Source: CBDAPI01 sp965248635
GTDB taxonomy: Bacteria > Acidobacteriota > UBA6911 > RPQK01 > CBDAPI01
Assembly (NCBI GenBank): GCA_965248635.1
Contig: OZ252114.1
Location: forward strand, 4,216,001-4,280,000
DNA length: 64,000 bases
Reading direction: 5' to 3'
The notes under the pieces were generated by a model that did no database searches, had not been told where the DNA came from, and was given only the letters and a program-made list of their open reading frames with translations. Each line of letters opens with the position of its first letter. The first letter of the stretch is position 1. Below, in pieces: positions 1 through 8,873 of the stretch. Both the position numbers and the translations under genes were made by a program.

Positions 1-78
1 GTCGCGCAGAATGCGAGCCCAGCGAAGCGCTGATACGCGATTGCCCTTCTGAGCCGGTGTTATGAGGTGGATCCTCAC
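1..78 (-). CDS. senB: Selenosugar synthase SenB, N-terminal part (cut by window edge)
   Basis: Reading the minus strand from a GTG at 78-76 gives 26 codons open to the window edge, beginning MRIHLITPAQKGNRVSALRW. The GNRV-ALRWARIL segment is the start expected of the SenB glycosyltransferase, which joins selenophosphate to a UDP-sugar to make the selenosugar used by SenA. The GTG shares one base with the senA stop codon (TAG at 80-78), so the two genes are translationally coupled in the order senA-senB, as in described selenoneine clusters. Only the first strand and loop of the glycosyltransferase fold are visible. The assignment rests on this short match plus the neighbour; a different GT-B glycosyltransferase is the alternative. 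Confidence 0.72.
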   Translation of the reverse strand, partial: MRIHLITPAQKGNRVSALRWARILRD

Positions 79-1424
79 TACAGGGGCGCACAGGTGCGAA
101 ATCCCGCGAACACATCGCGTCGGTCGGGTGTAAAGAAGTTGCGCAAGGTGTTGCGAAGCATGCGGGATCGGGTTGCCCAGCATCCGCCTCGCAGCACCTT
201 CCGGGTTCCGAACCAGGGTTCGGAATACTCCTTGTAGGGATCCGTCTCAAAGCTGGGATATGGAAGAAAAACACTATTGGTCCACTCCCATACGTTGCCG
301 ATCATCTGCCGGCAACCGAACGCACTGTCTCCTTCAGAAAGGGCTTCCACGCCAATGCAGCCCATTGCCTGCCAGTCCATATTGACTTTCTCTGAAGTGG
401 CCGGATCATCACCCCAGGGAAAGGAGCGCTTTCGTTGGGGAAGGGTGCGACCCCGCGGATCGGGCTCGGCGGCGGCAGCTACTTCCCACTCCGCCTCGGT
501 TGGCAGTCGGCGGCCAGCCCAACGGCAGTATGCCTGGGCCTCATGCCAGTTAACATGGATAATGGGAAGTTGTGGTTCCAGCGAAACCCATTCGTCAAAA
601 TGTCGCCGCCGCCAGGCTCCATCGGAATCACGCCGCCAGTAAGTCGGATGTTCTGCCTGGGCCTCTGCTCGCCATCGCCAGCCTTCCTCGCTCCAAAGCT
701 CCCTCCGCTGATAAGCATCTTCATCCACGAATGCCGCGAACTCAGACTGCGTAACCGCCGCGCGCGCGACGGCAAAAGGTTCTACTGTTACGCGGTGCGC
801 CCACTTTTCGTTGTCAAACACGAACGGTTCATCTGAGCTAGCTCCCAGCATGAATCGCCCTCCGGGGATCTCAACATCGCCTGGCAGGCACTCTTCCCCG
901 GCACCGGCCTTGCCAGAGCTCTTGAATGCTTCCCCATCGCCAGCTGCCGCTAGTTTCGGCTGTGAGTACCCCAGGGTCTGGCGTACATAAGTAATCGCCT
1001 CAGTGTGCATGTCTTCGTGGAAGGTGGTGTAGCGGATGAAGTACCCCAGTTCTTCTCCCGGTTCGCCTCGTTCAAGTTCCTCCAGAACTCGGAGGCGCAC
1101 TTCATTCAGGTACGCCAAAGTGTTTTCGTAGGATGGCAAGGGCAGGTCCCAACGCGTTGCGTGTGGAATCGCAATAGAGTCCCAGAGAGAATCGGCATCA
1201 TCGCGAATCATCTGCTTCTTGCAGGCGTGCCGTAGCACCCACTTTTCCTGAAACCAAGCCTGGTGTCCGATTTCCCAGAGCAACGGATTGACGATCGGCA
1301 GCTTCGGTCCCATGAGCTGCTGGCCACTGAGATCTGCGACCAACCCGAATGTCCGCCGGCGTGCATCATTCACCCACTCAGCAAGCTCCGCAGCAGTGAC
1401 TACAGGATGTCTCGATTCGGTCAT
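78..1424 (-). CDS. senA: Selenoneine synthase SenA (EgtB-like nonheme iron enzyme)
   Basis: The protein has 448 residues. An N-terminal DinB-like helical bundle (about 15-160) carries the iron ligands His54 (EIGHQAWF) and the pair His136/His140 (HEDMHTEA). A C-terminal formylglycine-enzyme/sulfatase-modifying domain (about 185-448) shows GNVWEWTNS, VLRGGCWATR and the terminal AGFRTCAPL. EgtB-type enzymes couple a thiol or selenol donor to trimethylhistidine. The HEDMHTEA form, rather than the HEQQHQE form common in EgtB, and the coupled downstream senB-like start favour SenA, which uses the selenosugar to make the selenoneine precursor. No egtD or selD gene lies in the window. EgtB (ergothioneine) is the alternative. 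Confidence 0.8.
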   Translation of the reverse strand: MTESRHPVVTAAELAEWVNDARRRTFGLVADLSGQQLMGPKLPIVNPLLWEIGHQAWFQEKWVLRHACKKQMIRDDADSLWDSIAIPHATRWDLPLPSYENTLAYLNEVRLRVLEELERGEPGEELGYFIRYTTFHEDMHTEAITYVRQTLGYSQPKLAAAGDGEAFKSSGKAGAGEECLPGDVEIPGGRFMLGASSDEPFVFDNEKWAHRVTVEPFAVARAAVTQSEFAAFVDEDAYQRRELWSEEGWRWRAEAQAEHPTYWRRDSDGAWRRRHFDEWVSLEPQLPIIHVNWHEAQAYCRWAGRRLPTEAEWEVAAAAEPDPRGRTLPQRKRSFPWGDDPATSEKVNMDWQAMGCIGVEALSEGDSAFGCRQMIGNVWEWTNSVFLPYPSFETDPYKEYSEPWFGTRKVLRGGCWATRSRMLRNTLRNFFTPDRRDVFAGFRTCAPL

Positions 1425-1457
1425 TTCTCCTGTACCTTACAATTTCTCGTAACGGTG

Positions 1458-2477
1458 CTAGCGGGGCGATTCTTCGCCTATATCTCGATAGCTGAACTCG
1501 TAGTGCAAACTTTCCACTTGTTTGCCATCCGCCTCGACGTAGGGATAGATGAAAAAATTAAGCGGCTCCCCCTGTTGGCGAGGAGAGAGAACGATGTCGC
1601 GACCCTCCGTGAATTCCACCCGACTCTCGTCGTGAGCACCGAAGTAGTACTCCCGCTTCTCTGGATGCTTGCTGGCCTCGGAAGCATCTACCGGAACCCA
1701 ACCGTAACCATCGAGGTAGAACTCACTCCAGCAGTGATAGCCGCCGACTCGGCCGGAGCCACGCTCAGGCGGCAGGGAGAAGCCGATTGCAAACTTGGCA
1801 GGGATTCCGGCCGCTCGAACAAGGCCGGTAAACAGGGCATGGAAGTCGCTGCAGTTACCCGTCTTGGCGTCACACGCCCAGTAGATGTCCCCGCGCCCCC
1901 ACCCGCTACCTTCCTTGTTATAACTCATGTTGTCGACGACGTAGTCATAGATGGCGCGGACCTTCTCCAGATCCGTGTGCTTACCGGCAACGACCTGCCT
2001 GGATATCGCACGGATGAGGCCGTCTAGCGGCACCAGGTGGTCGGGTTCAAGCCACCGAGCGAGCTTGGGATCCTTTCCCGGAGCTCCGCGGGCGCTGGCT
2101 CTGCCAAACTCCTTGCGCACCGTTTCGAAGCGCTCGACTCGCGCGGTCATCACGATCTCGATTGGGACCGGGGCAGGCTTGTGCAAACCGAGATAGAGGA
2201 TCTCATTCCCGAACTCCACTTCTCTCCGTACACTCGTCGGGTAGGGAGCCTTGATCTGTACGACCTTCACTTTCTGGTTTTCGTCGTCCTGTGGAACGGG
2301 AAGCCAGATGTCGAATCGGCTTGCTTCCTCAGGTGGGTCGATCACAGTTCGGTACACGAACTCGAAAGTTCTCACTCTGGGTTTCTGGTCCACCTCAGCC
2401 GGCCGGCCCTGCGCCTTCGAGTGTCCGACACAGGGCGCCGCTGCCAGGATCAATAGCAGGATTCCTCCTCTGCCCAT
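1458..2477 (-). CDS. Secreted transglutaminase-like (papain-fold) protein
   Basis: From the ATG at 2477 the 339-residue protein starts with a short basic stretch and a hydrophobic signal peptide (MGRGGILLLILAAAP...). A longer frame to 2564 adds residues that do not look like protein. The transglutaminase core contains the catalytic triad in order: Cys209 in GNCSDFHALF, His248 in GGYHCWSEFY and Asp264 in PVDASEA. The first half (about 40-150) is the beta-rich domain usual ahead of bacterial transglutaminase-like cores. Such exported proteins probably act as peptidases or amidases on peptides or cell-wall material; the substrate cannot be read from the sequence. It lies 33 bp upstream of senA on the same strand, so co-transcription is possible. 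Confidence 0.8.
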   Translation of the reverse strand: MGRGGILLLILAAAPCVGHSKAQGRPAEVDQKPRVRTFEFVYRTVIDPPEEASRFDIWLPVPQDDENQKVKVVQIKAPYPTSVRREVEFGNEILYLGLHKPAPVPIEIVMTARVERFETVRKEFGRASARGAPGKDPKLARWLEPDHLVPLDGLIRAISRQVVAGKHTDLEKVRAIYDYVVDNMSYNKEGSGWGRGDIYWACDAKTGNCSDFHALFTGLVRAAGIPAKFAIGFSLPPERGSGRVGGYHCWSEFYLDGYGWVPVDASEASKHPEKREYYFGAHDESRVEFTEGRDIVLSPRQQGEPLNFFIYPYVEADGKQVESLHYEFSYRDIGEESPR

Positions 2478-2864
2478 ACCACAATACCTATAGCTTGGCC
2501 GATTATTGTGTTGCCTCGGCGGAAGTTCTCCACCAGCATGAGATCGGATGCAGCGTGGTTCCATTTGTCCAGCAGGGCCCAGCGGCCATCCTTCGAGACC
2601 GACCTGACCCCCAATTCACCTTAAGGGTGAAGGTTTGAAGCTGATGAATGATCAAAACTTATCAGCCCTCCAACCTCGCGTCAACGATTCCCTCGTCATC
2701 TTCCCGCTGAAAACGGCTTCTGACCCCTGGGGCATCCAGGCGCCTTTGCCGAAATCACTCGCACTTTTTGAGACTTGGACGTTTGTAGCAGGCGTGCAAC
2801 AACGCGGTCGGCCGGAGCCAAAATGGACGAGCCCGGGGGTCTCAAATTGATCCATTGACGTCGC
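2478..2864. other. Intergenic region, no gene recognised
   Basis: About 390 bases between the transglutaminase start and the stop of the Rieske/FMN enzyme. Short open frames exist on both strands, but none has a credible start, ribosome site or recognisable product. No strong hairpin with a T-run was seen. The region presumably holds the promoter of the 1458-2477 gene. Confidence 0.4.
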
Positions 2865-4499
2865 TTAAAAAGCGAGCCCAGCCGTGTTGACTGAGGTAAC
2901 CCCACCATATTTGATCCCGGTCAGACAGGCCATCTCGCGTTTCCAGGCGGTCAGGTCTTCCGTTTTGAACTGGTTGAGGTGGCTGTGACCGCAAGCTCGA
3001 GCCAGAACCTGCATCAGTTCGACCGATGCCCGAAAGAATCGATTCAGACGGGCAGCTGCCTCGTCCACGATCAATCTCGCCCTCAAATCCTCTCGCTGGG
3101 TAGCGATTCCGACCGGGCAGTTATTGGTGTGACAGGCTCGCATCCCCAGGCAGCCGATGGCCTGAATCGCGGCGTTCGAGACGGCCACCGCGTCGGCTCC
3201 CAGAGCCAGAGCTTTGGCGAAGTCGGCAGGTGTTCTGAGACCACCGGTGATAATCAAGGTGACGTCGCTGCAACCGCTCCGATCCAGATGGCGGCGCGCC
3301 CGAGCCAGAGCAGGGAAGGTCGGGACCGAGATGTTGTCTCGAAAGATGAGCGGAGCCGCTCCTGTCCCGCCGCCGCGGCCGTCCAGAATAATGTAGTCGG
3401 CTCCGACTTCCAGGGCTGCATCGATGTCGTCCTCGACGTGCTGGGCCGAGAGCTTGAAGCCCACCGGGATACCTCCCGTGCGTTCTCTCACCCGGGAGGC
3501 AAAGTCTCGAAAGTCATCCAGTCGTTCCCAGTCCGGGAAGCGTGAAGGCGAAATGACTGGCTGGCCTTCCTGAAGGCCTCTCACCTGCGCAATTTTGGCT
3601 GTCACTTTCTTGCCGGGAAGATGGCCTCCGGTGCCGGTCTTGGCGCCTTGCCCTCCCTTGAAGTGAAAGGACTGAACCTGATCCAGTTTGTCCCAGCTGA
3701 ACCCGAAGCGGGCCGATGCCAGTTCGTAAAAATAGCGGCTGTTCGCTGCCTGTTCCTCAGGCAGCATTCCTCCCTCGCCCGAGCAGATGCCGGTTCCCGC
3801 CAGCTGGGCGCCCCGTGATAGTGCCACCTTGGCCTCCTGGGACAAGGCTCCGAAACTCATGTCGGAAACCAGCAGCGGAATCTCCAACTCCAGCGGCTTG
3901 CCTGCCCGCGGCCCTATCACGACCTCTGTTCCCACCGGCTCGTCGTCAAGCAAGGGCAGTCTGGCTAGCTGAGCAACCACGAACTGGATGTTTTCCCACT
4001 GGGGCAACTGTTGCTTGGGAACGCCCATAGCAGCTGCGGTACCGTGGTGACCCGTCTTGCTGAGGCCATCCTTGGCCAGCTGCTGGATGTAGCCGGCATA
4101 GGGCTCCTCTTCGGCGCCATGAGGATCAGCATAGAGTCCCTGATACTCCTCGCGGTTGTAAGGTTGCGGGTGCTCCTGCTCCCAGGCCTCGACCTCCTCG
4201 GCATCGACCCAAACCTGACCGTCTTCCACCCAGGATTGAAACTTGCGGAGGGCCTCTTCGTTGTTATATGCGCTGACCCCGGTGTCATAGCGGTAGTCCC
4301 AATTATGCACTCCGCAAATGAGATCCGGCCCCTCGATTGTGCCGTCGGCCAGTAAAGCCCCGCGGTGAAGACAGCGTCCATACAAAACCGAGATCTCTTC
4401 GTCGTAGCGCACCAGTACAAGATCGACGTTTGACACAAGGGCGTAGGTCGGCTTCCGATCTTTCAGCTCATCCCAATTGGCAATCGGCTGTTTTCTCAT
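2865..4499 (-). CDS. Rieske-domain plus FMN-binding glutamate synthase-like protein
   Basis: The 544-residue protein is a two-domain fusion. The first ~105 residues form a Rieske [2Fe-2S] domain with ligands Cys43-x-His45 (CLHRG) and Cys62-x2-His65 (CGVHNW). Residues ~165-520 match the FMN-binding barrel of the glutamate synthase large subunit, with glycine-rich phosphate-binding stretches (DGRGGGTGAAP, ITGGLRTP) and a [3Fe-4S] motif Cys450-x5-Cys456-x4-Cys461 (CHTNNCPVGI). There is no glutaminase domain, so this is a stand-alone FMN/Fe-S oxidoreductase that probably receives electrons through its own Rieske centre; the true substrate is unknown. The start follows a GAGAGGA ribosome site. A phosphatase-like remnant ends 15 bp upstream on the same strand. 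Confidence 0.85.
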   Translation of the reverse strand: MRKQPIANWDELKDRKPTYALVSNVDLVLVRYDEEISVLYGRCLHRGALLADGTIEGPDLICGVHNWDYRYDTGVSAYNNEEALRKFQSWVEDGQVWVDAEEVEAWEQEHPQPYNREEYQGLYADPHGAEEEPYAGYIQQLAKDGLSKTGHHGTAAAMGVPKQQLPQWENIQFVVAQLARLPLLDDEPVGTEVVIGPRAGKPLELEIPLLVSDMSFGALSQEAKVALSRGAQLAGTGICSGEGGMLPEEQAANSRYFYELASARFGFSWDKLDQVQSFHFKGGQGAKTGTGGHLPGKKVTAKIAQVRGLQEGQPVISPSRFPDWERLDDFRDFASRVRERTGGIPVGFKLSAQHVEDDIDAALEVGADYIILDGRGGGTGAAPLIFRDNISVPTFPALARARRHLDRSGCSDVTLIITGGLRTPADFAKALALGADAVAVSNAAIQAIGCLGMRACHTNNCPVGIATQREDLRARLIVDEAAARLNRFFRASVELMQVLARACGHSHLNQFKTEDLTAWKREMACLTGIKYGGVTSVNTAGLAF

Positions 4500-4514
4500 A
4501 GTGTCCTCTCGGTT

Positions 4515-4661
4515 CTACGGGGTCATCTCAACGGCTAGAATTGAGATATCGTCTTCGAGCCCGATTCCTCCGAGCCATGCTTCAACGCTGCTCAACAGAA
4601 AGGAAAGGCGCGCCGTTTGTTCATCGCTCATCTTGGATTTCAAGGATGGATCGGAGCTGCA
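4515..4661 (-). pseudogene. C-terminal remnant of a SpoIIE/PP2C-type phosphatase
   Basis: On the minus strand a 47-codon open stretch ends at a TAG (4517-4515) after GIGLEDDISILAVEMTP. The DDISIL-V ending is the metal-binding C-terminal strand of SpoIIE/PP2C serine phosphatases, preceded by a helix (residues ...SFLLSSVEAWLGG). Upstream the frame is closed by a stop, so the rest of the phosphatase is missing. It sits 15 bp before the Rieske/FMN gene, suggesting the two once formed an operon. The match is short, so this is a tentative call; a chance reading frame is the alternative. Confidence 0.45.
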
Positions 4662-4861
4662 CTAGACTAACTCGATCGACATCGCCGGGCAAGGGGTTGA
4701 TAGGTTGGTCGGGATTTCCGCTGACGCTCATCACAGGAAGCCTGAAGGTCGCGACACGAAAATGCCAGGTAGAATCGCGTTGCATCGAGTTTTGCGGACC
4801 CGGGGGCGGAATTGCCGTCAGGGAGGCGAAACAACTTACCTACCTGTCCGTACATAACCCT

Positions 4862-7066
4862 GTGAAAGGTGGAGTCAGCACCCTTGTCCGTTCCGCACTC
4901 TTCGTTTGCCTGGCCAGCCTTCCCCTCCAGGGTCAGCAGGGTGTGGAGCTCTATTTTGCTCAGTTTGGGGATGGCGCAGGTCTGTTCAGCCAGATCATTC
5001 TCTTCAACCTGAATCCCGATATGGAAGCCACGGTCACGATGATTTTCAAGGACAACGACGGGAATCTTCTCAGCGTGGATCTCAACGATGAGCTGGTGAC
5101 GGGAGAGAAGACGGTAGTAATCCCGGCTGGAGGTTTGCGCAGCTTCAAGACGGGTGGCCAGGGAGACTTGTTGGATGGGACGGCGACGGTGATCTCCGAC
5201 AAGGAAGTGGCTGGTGTCATCTTGTTTGGAGGAACAAACGGCCTGGCCGGGGTGGGCAGCAGTGCCGCGCAGCCCGGCGGGTTCACGGCCCCCATGCAGA
5301 CGAACTCAGCCTCAGCCGTCAACACCGGGATTGCGGTCATGAACCTTGAAGAGGGTGAGGTCAGCTTGGACCTGCAGCTGTGCGATGGGGACGGAGTCGT
5401 GTTGGCCAGCGCTGCCGCGGTGTTGCCGGGTATGGGCCATCTGGCTGCCTTTCTTCCTGACTTCGAGTGGTCGACGGCAGTTGATTTCTCCGATTTTGAA
5501 GGCACCTTGAAGGTGACGACGGACGGTTCGACTGCCGCCACCGTGATCCAGACCCGGCCCGGCCAGTTCGCCACTCTTCCAGTCGTCCCGATCGATGCGG
5601 CTGTTCAAACTCTGCCGATTCCCCCGCTCTACACCGGACAAGTCCAAGGCGAGGCCAGAACCTACGATCTTCTTATGCAAAATGGAAGCAAGGAGTTCTT
5701 TGAAGGTCTCCTGGCCCCCACCTCAGGCTACAACGGCGATTATCTGGGCCCGACGCTGTTGATGCGAAAAGGGGATCAGGTCGTGCTCAATGTGACCAAT
5801 GAGCTGGGAGAACGTACCTCCACACACTGGCACGGGATGCACGTGCCCGCAGCCATGGATGGCGGCCACCACCAGATGATCGAGCCCGGAGAGACCTGGA
5901 CAGCCTCGTACCCGATCCTCAACCGCGCTGGGACGTACTGGTACCACCCACACCTCCATCCCGCGATGGGCCCGGGGATCCTCATGGATCCGGAGGGGAC
6001 CGGTTATCAGGTCTATCGGGGACTTGCGGGCATGCTCATCGTCGAGGACGACACCTCGGACACGCTGGTGCTGCCACGGTCCTGGGGACGTGACGACATT
6101 CCGCTGATTCTCCAGGATCGGCGCTTCCATGAAGACGGCTCGCTGATGCACTTCCCCAGCGATTTCAATCCGGCCACGGATCCCGCGCTGCGGAAGGGCG
6201 GTCATTTCCTGGTAAACGGCGTGGAGGGTCCCATACTGGAAGTGGGCGCCCAGGTGGTTCGTCTTCGTATCCTGAACGCCTCGAACGCGCGCGTTTACAA
6301 CCTGGGCTTTAGCGACAACCGGACCTTCTATCAGGTGGTCTCAGACGGCGGATTCCTCGGCGCTCCGCTGCCCATGTCCCGACTGCTGCTGGCGCCCGCC
6401 GAGCGGGCCGAGATCCTGCTCGACCTGGCTGCAGACGAAGGGCATACAGTCACTCTGGGCAGTTTTAATAGCGGAAACGGCACCACGTTTGTCCCGGCTC
6501 AGCTCCAGGATCCCTGGGATACTGCAGACTTCAATCTGCTCGAGATCCGGATTGAGCCTGCCACTGCCGACGCCGTTCGGGCCCTCCCCGAGACCCTGGC
6601 CACGGTGGCCCGGATTCCCGAGTCAGAAGCCGTGAACGCTGAGAGTCCCCGGCCCTTCGAGCTCAATGCCAACCCCTTTGGAATCAACGGGAAGCGAATG
6701 GACATGGCGATCATCGACGAACAGGTCCGTCTTGGCGACACCGAAGTCTGGGAAATCACGAACCCGAACCGCCAGGCCCATCCGTTTCACGTACACGGCG
6801 ACTCATTCCAGATCCTGTCGCGGGACAGCGCGCCCCCACCGGCACACGAGTTCGGCTGGAAGGACGTAGTGCTGGTCCGTCCCTTCGAGACGGTGCGCAT
6901 CATCAAGCGTTTTCACGACTATGCGGATCCCGTGAACCCTTTTATGTTCCACTGCCACATCCTCGAGCACGAAGACGTGGGGATGATGGGCCAGTTCGTA
7001 GTGGTGGATTCGGAAGCCACCCCTGCGGGAGAAGAGCCGGTTTCCGAGGGAGGATCGTTGAGGTGA
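4862..7066 (+). CDS. Secreted multicopper oxidase with N-terminal FAQFGDG-type domain
   Basis: Starting at GTG 4862 gives 734 residues with a signal peptide (VRSALFVCLASLPLQG); the frame is open further upstream to 4541, but that part is not protein-like. Residues ~25-230 form a beta-rich domain (YFAQFGDGAGLFSQI ... GQFATLPV) duplicated in the next gene. Residues ~260-720 are a three-cupredoxin oxidase with all copper motifs: HWHGMH (~322), WYHPHLH (~359), HPFHVHGDSF (~639) and FHCHILEHEDVGMM (~696), the last containing the type 1 Cys, His and axial Met. It should oxidise phenolics, metals or similar donors with O2 in the periplasm or outside the cell. It overlaps the next gene by 4 bp (GTGA). 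Confidence 0.88.
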   Translation: MKGGVSTLVRSALFVCLASLPLQGQQGVELYFAQFGDGAGLFSQIILFNLNPDMEATVTMIFKDNDGNLLSVDLNDELVTGEKTVVIPAGGLRSFKTGGQGDLLDGTATVISDKEVAGVILFGGTNGLAGVGSSAAQPGGFTAPMQTNSASAVNTGIAVMNLEEGEVSLDLQLCDGDGVVLASAAAVLPGMGHLAAFLPDFEWSTAVDFSDFEGTLKVTTDGSTAATVIQTRPGQFATLPVVPIDAAVQTLPIPPLYTGQVQGEARTYDLLMQNGSKEFFEGLLAPTSGYNGDYLGPTLLMRKGDQVVLNVTNELGERTSTHWHGMHVPAAMDGGHHQMIEPGETWTASYPILNRAGTYWYHPHLHPAMGPGILMDPEGTGYQVYRGLAGMLIVEDDTSDTLVLPRSWGRDDIPLILQDRRFHEDGSLMHFPSDFNPATDPALRKGGHFLVNGVEGPILEVGAQVVRLRILNASNARVYNLGFSDNRTFYQVVSDGGFLGAPLPMSRLLLAPAERAEILLDLAADEGHTVTLGSFNSGNGTTFVPAQLQDPWDTADFNLLEIRIEPATADAVRALPETLATVARIPESEAVNAESPRPFELNANPFGINGKRMDMAIIDEQVRLGDTEVWEITNPNRQAHPFHVHGDSFQILSRDSAPPPAHEFGWKDVVLVRPFETVRIIKRFHDYADPVNPFMFHCHILEHEDVGMMGQFVVVDSEATPAGEEPVSEGGSLR

Positions 7067-8580
7067 AGAGTTATACCAGAGTTAGCCCCGTGCGGTTGCT
7101 TGCCTTGCTTGCAGTCTTCAATGCGAACCAGGTCGCGACGGCCGAACAGGAGCCGACAACGCAAGAGAGCAACTTCGTGCTCCAGTTCGATGGGACTGAT
7201 GACCGCGTCACGGTGCCGTATGACGATTCGTTTCCCACAGAAGTCTTCACGGCCGGCGCCTGGATCAAGCTCTCGCAGCCCGCCCGCCGTGCGGCGATCA
7301 TCGCCCGTGGGGAGGACGACAACTCGTTCAACTTGAGCTGGCAACTTTACGTCAACTCCAACGGGACCCTCGAAACCATGCTCGAGGACGCCAGCGAGAA
7401 CAACTACTGCTATCCGTTGAACCAGTGCTTTCCGGCGGGGACGTGCAGCATCGGGGGCGATCTCTTTGTGGCCGATGATGCCTGGCACCACGTGGCAGTC
7501 ACCCGCAACAACGCCGGGGAACTCGCCCTCTACATCGACGGGGAAATGCGAGCCAGCTGTGAAGGGACGGGCATCCCTTCGTCGAACAACTTCCAGGTCC
7601 TGTCCCTCGGCTGCACGTTCGGAGTGATCGGTCCGCCTCCCGGGGGAGTGGAACCTCCTACCTGGTTTTTTCCGGGACTCATCGAGGAGCCCGCCATGTG
7701 GAACGTTGCCCTCAGCGAGGCCCAGATTGCGGACGTGTTTCGCTTCGGTGTGGATCCTCTTTCGTCCGGTCTGGTCGGGTATTGGAACTTCAACGAAGGC
7801 GCGGGACAGGTCGTGGCCGATCTGTCACCAGCCGGCAACGAGGGATTCCTCGGAGAGAGACCAGACCCGGACAGCTCTGATCCGCTGTGGGTCGATGGTC
7901 CGGTTAAAACCAGTCCCTTCGCCCAGTTTTTCGCCCAGTTTGGTGATGGCGCAGCTCTCTTTAGCCAGATCATTCTCTTCAGCCTGGACCCCAGCATGGA
8001 AGCCACGGTCACGATGATCTTCAAGGACAACGATGGGAATCCCCTCAGCGTGGATCTCAACGGTGAGCTGGTGACGGGAGAGAAGACAGCAATGATCCCG
8101 GCCGGAGGTTTGCGCAGCTTCAAGACCGATGGCCTGGGAGATTTACTGGAGGGATCGGTGACGGTGATCTCGGATAAGGCGGTGGCCGGTGTCATCTTGT
8201 TTGGGGGAACCAGCGGTCTGGCCGGGGTGGGCAGCAGTGCCGCGCTGCCCGACGGGTTCACGGCTCCTATGGAAACGAACTCGGCCTCAGCAATCGACAC
8301 CGGGATTGCGGTCATGAACCTTGAGAAGACTGCGGTGAACTTGAACCTGCAACTGTGCGATCGGGACGGAGCCGTGCTGGCCAGCGCCGCCGCAATGTTG
8401 CCAGGTATGGGCCATCTGGCTGCCTTTCTTGCTGAGTTTGAGTGGTCGACGGCCGTCGACTTCTCCGATTTTGAAGGCACCTTGAAGGTGACGACGGACG
8501 GCAGGATTGCCGCCACCGTGATTCAGACCCGGCCGGGCCAGTTCGCCACTCTTCCCGTTGCGTCGCAAACGCTCCAGTGA
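7063..8580 (+). CDS. Secreted LamG-domain protein with FAQFGDG-type domain
   Basis: The 505-residue protein starts at GTG 7063, overlapping the multicopper oxidase stop, and has a signal peptide (VRLLALLAVFNANQVATA). Residues ~40-250 form a concanavalin-like LamG domain (QFDGTDDRVTVPYDDSF, DDAWHHVAVTRN, LALYIDGEM, GLIEEPAMWNVALSEAQI), a fold that binds glycans or proteins. Residues ~285-500 repeat the domain at the N-terminus of the oxidase upstream with very high identity (FFAQFGDGAALFSQI ... GQFATLPV). The coupled pair suggests that the two exported proteins share a location or a partner through this common domain. No enzyme motif is visible. Confidence 0.8.
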   Translation: MKSYTRVSPVRLLALLAVFNANQVATAEQEPTTQESNFVLQFDGTDDRVTVPYDDSFPTEVFTAGAWIKLSQPARRAAIIARGEDDNSFNLSWQLYVNSNGTLETMLEDASENNYCYPLNQCFPAGTCSIGGDLFVADDAWHHVAVTRNNAGELALYIDGEMRASCEGTGIPSSNNFQVLSLGCTFGVIGPPPGGVEPPTWFFPGLIEEPAMWNVALSEAQIADVFRFGVDPLSSGLVGYWNFNEGAGQVVADLSPAGNEGFLGERPDPDSSDPLWVDGPVKTSPFAQFFAQFGDGAALFSQIILFSLDPSMEATVTMIFKDNDGNPLSVDLNGELVTGEKTAMIPAGGLRSFKTDGLGDLLEGSVTVISDKAVAGVILFGGTSGLAGVGSSAALPDGFTAPMETNSASAIDTGIAVMNLEKTAVNLNLQLCDRDGAVLASAAAMLPGMGHLAAFLAEFEWSTAVDFSDFEGTLKVTTDGRIAATVIQTRPGQFATLPVASQTLQ

Positions 8581-8873
8581 AGAGGTGCGGGAAGCCGAGA
8601 TCTCGGAATCCAGGGGCTGGCCGCTTCGTCCCGCTCCTTGTCATTCTTTTCCTCTCAAACTGTAACTACCTCGGGCCACGGACCCCCCAGATTCACGCAC
8701 CCGCTCCGCGACCACTAAGGATGTTCGAAAGCTGGCCCTTTTGTCCAACGTGAAACGCGGCGATCAGGGCCGCAGATTCACCCAGATGGGACTTCCCCAG
8801 GCCACCTGTCTAGATGGGGAAGGGGCGGAGGCCTGGTTCCGGGGGGTATCTGAGGTGGGCGGGCTGTTCCCCA

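Noticed and set aside
4541..4861. N-terminal extension of the multicopper oxidase to 4541
   Set aside because: The extra ~107 residues are Arg/Cys-rich and precede a clear signal peptide; the GTG at 4862 fits better and matches the GTG start of the next gene.
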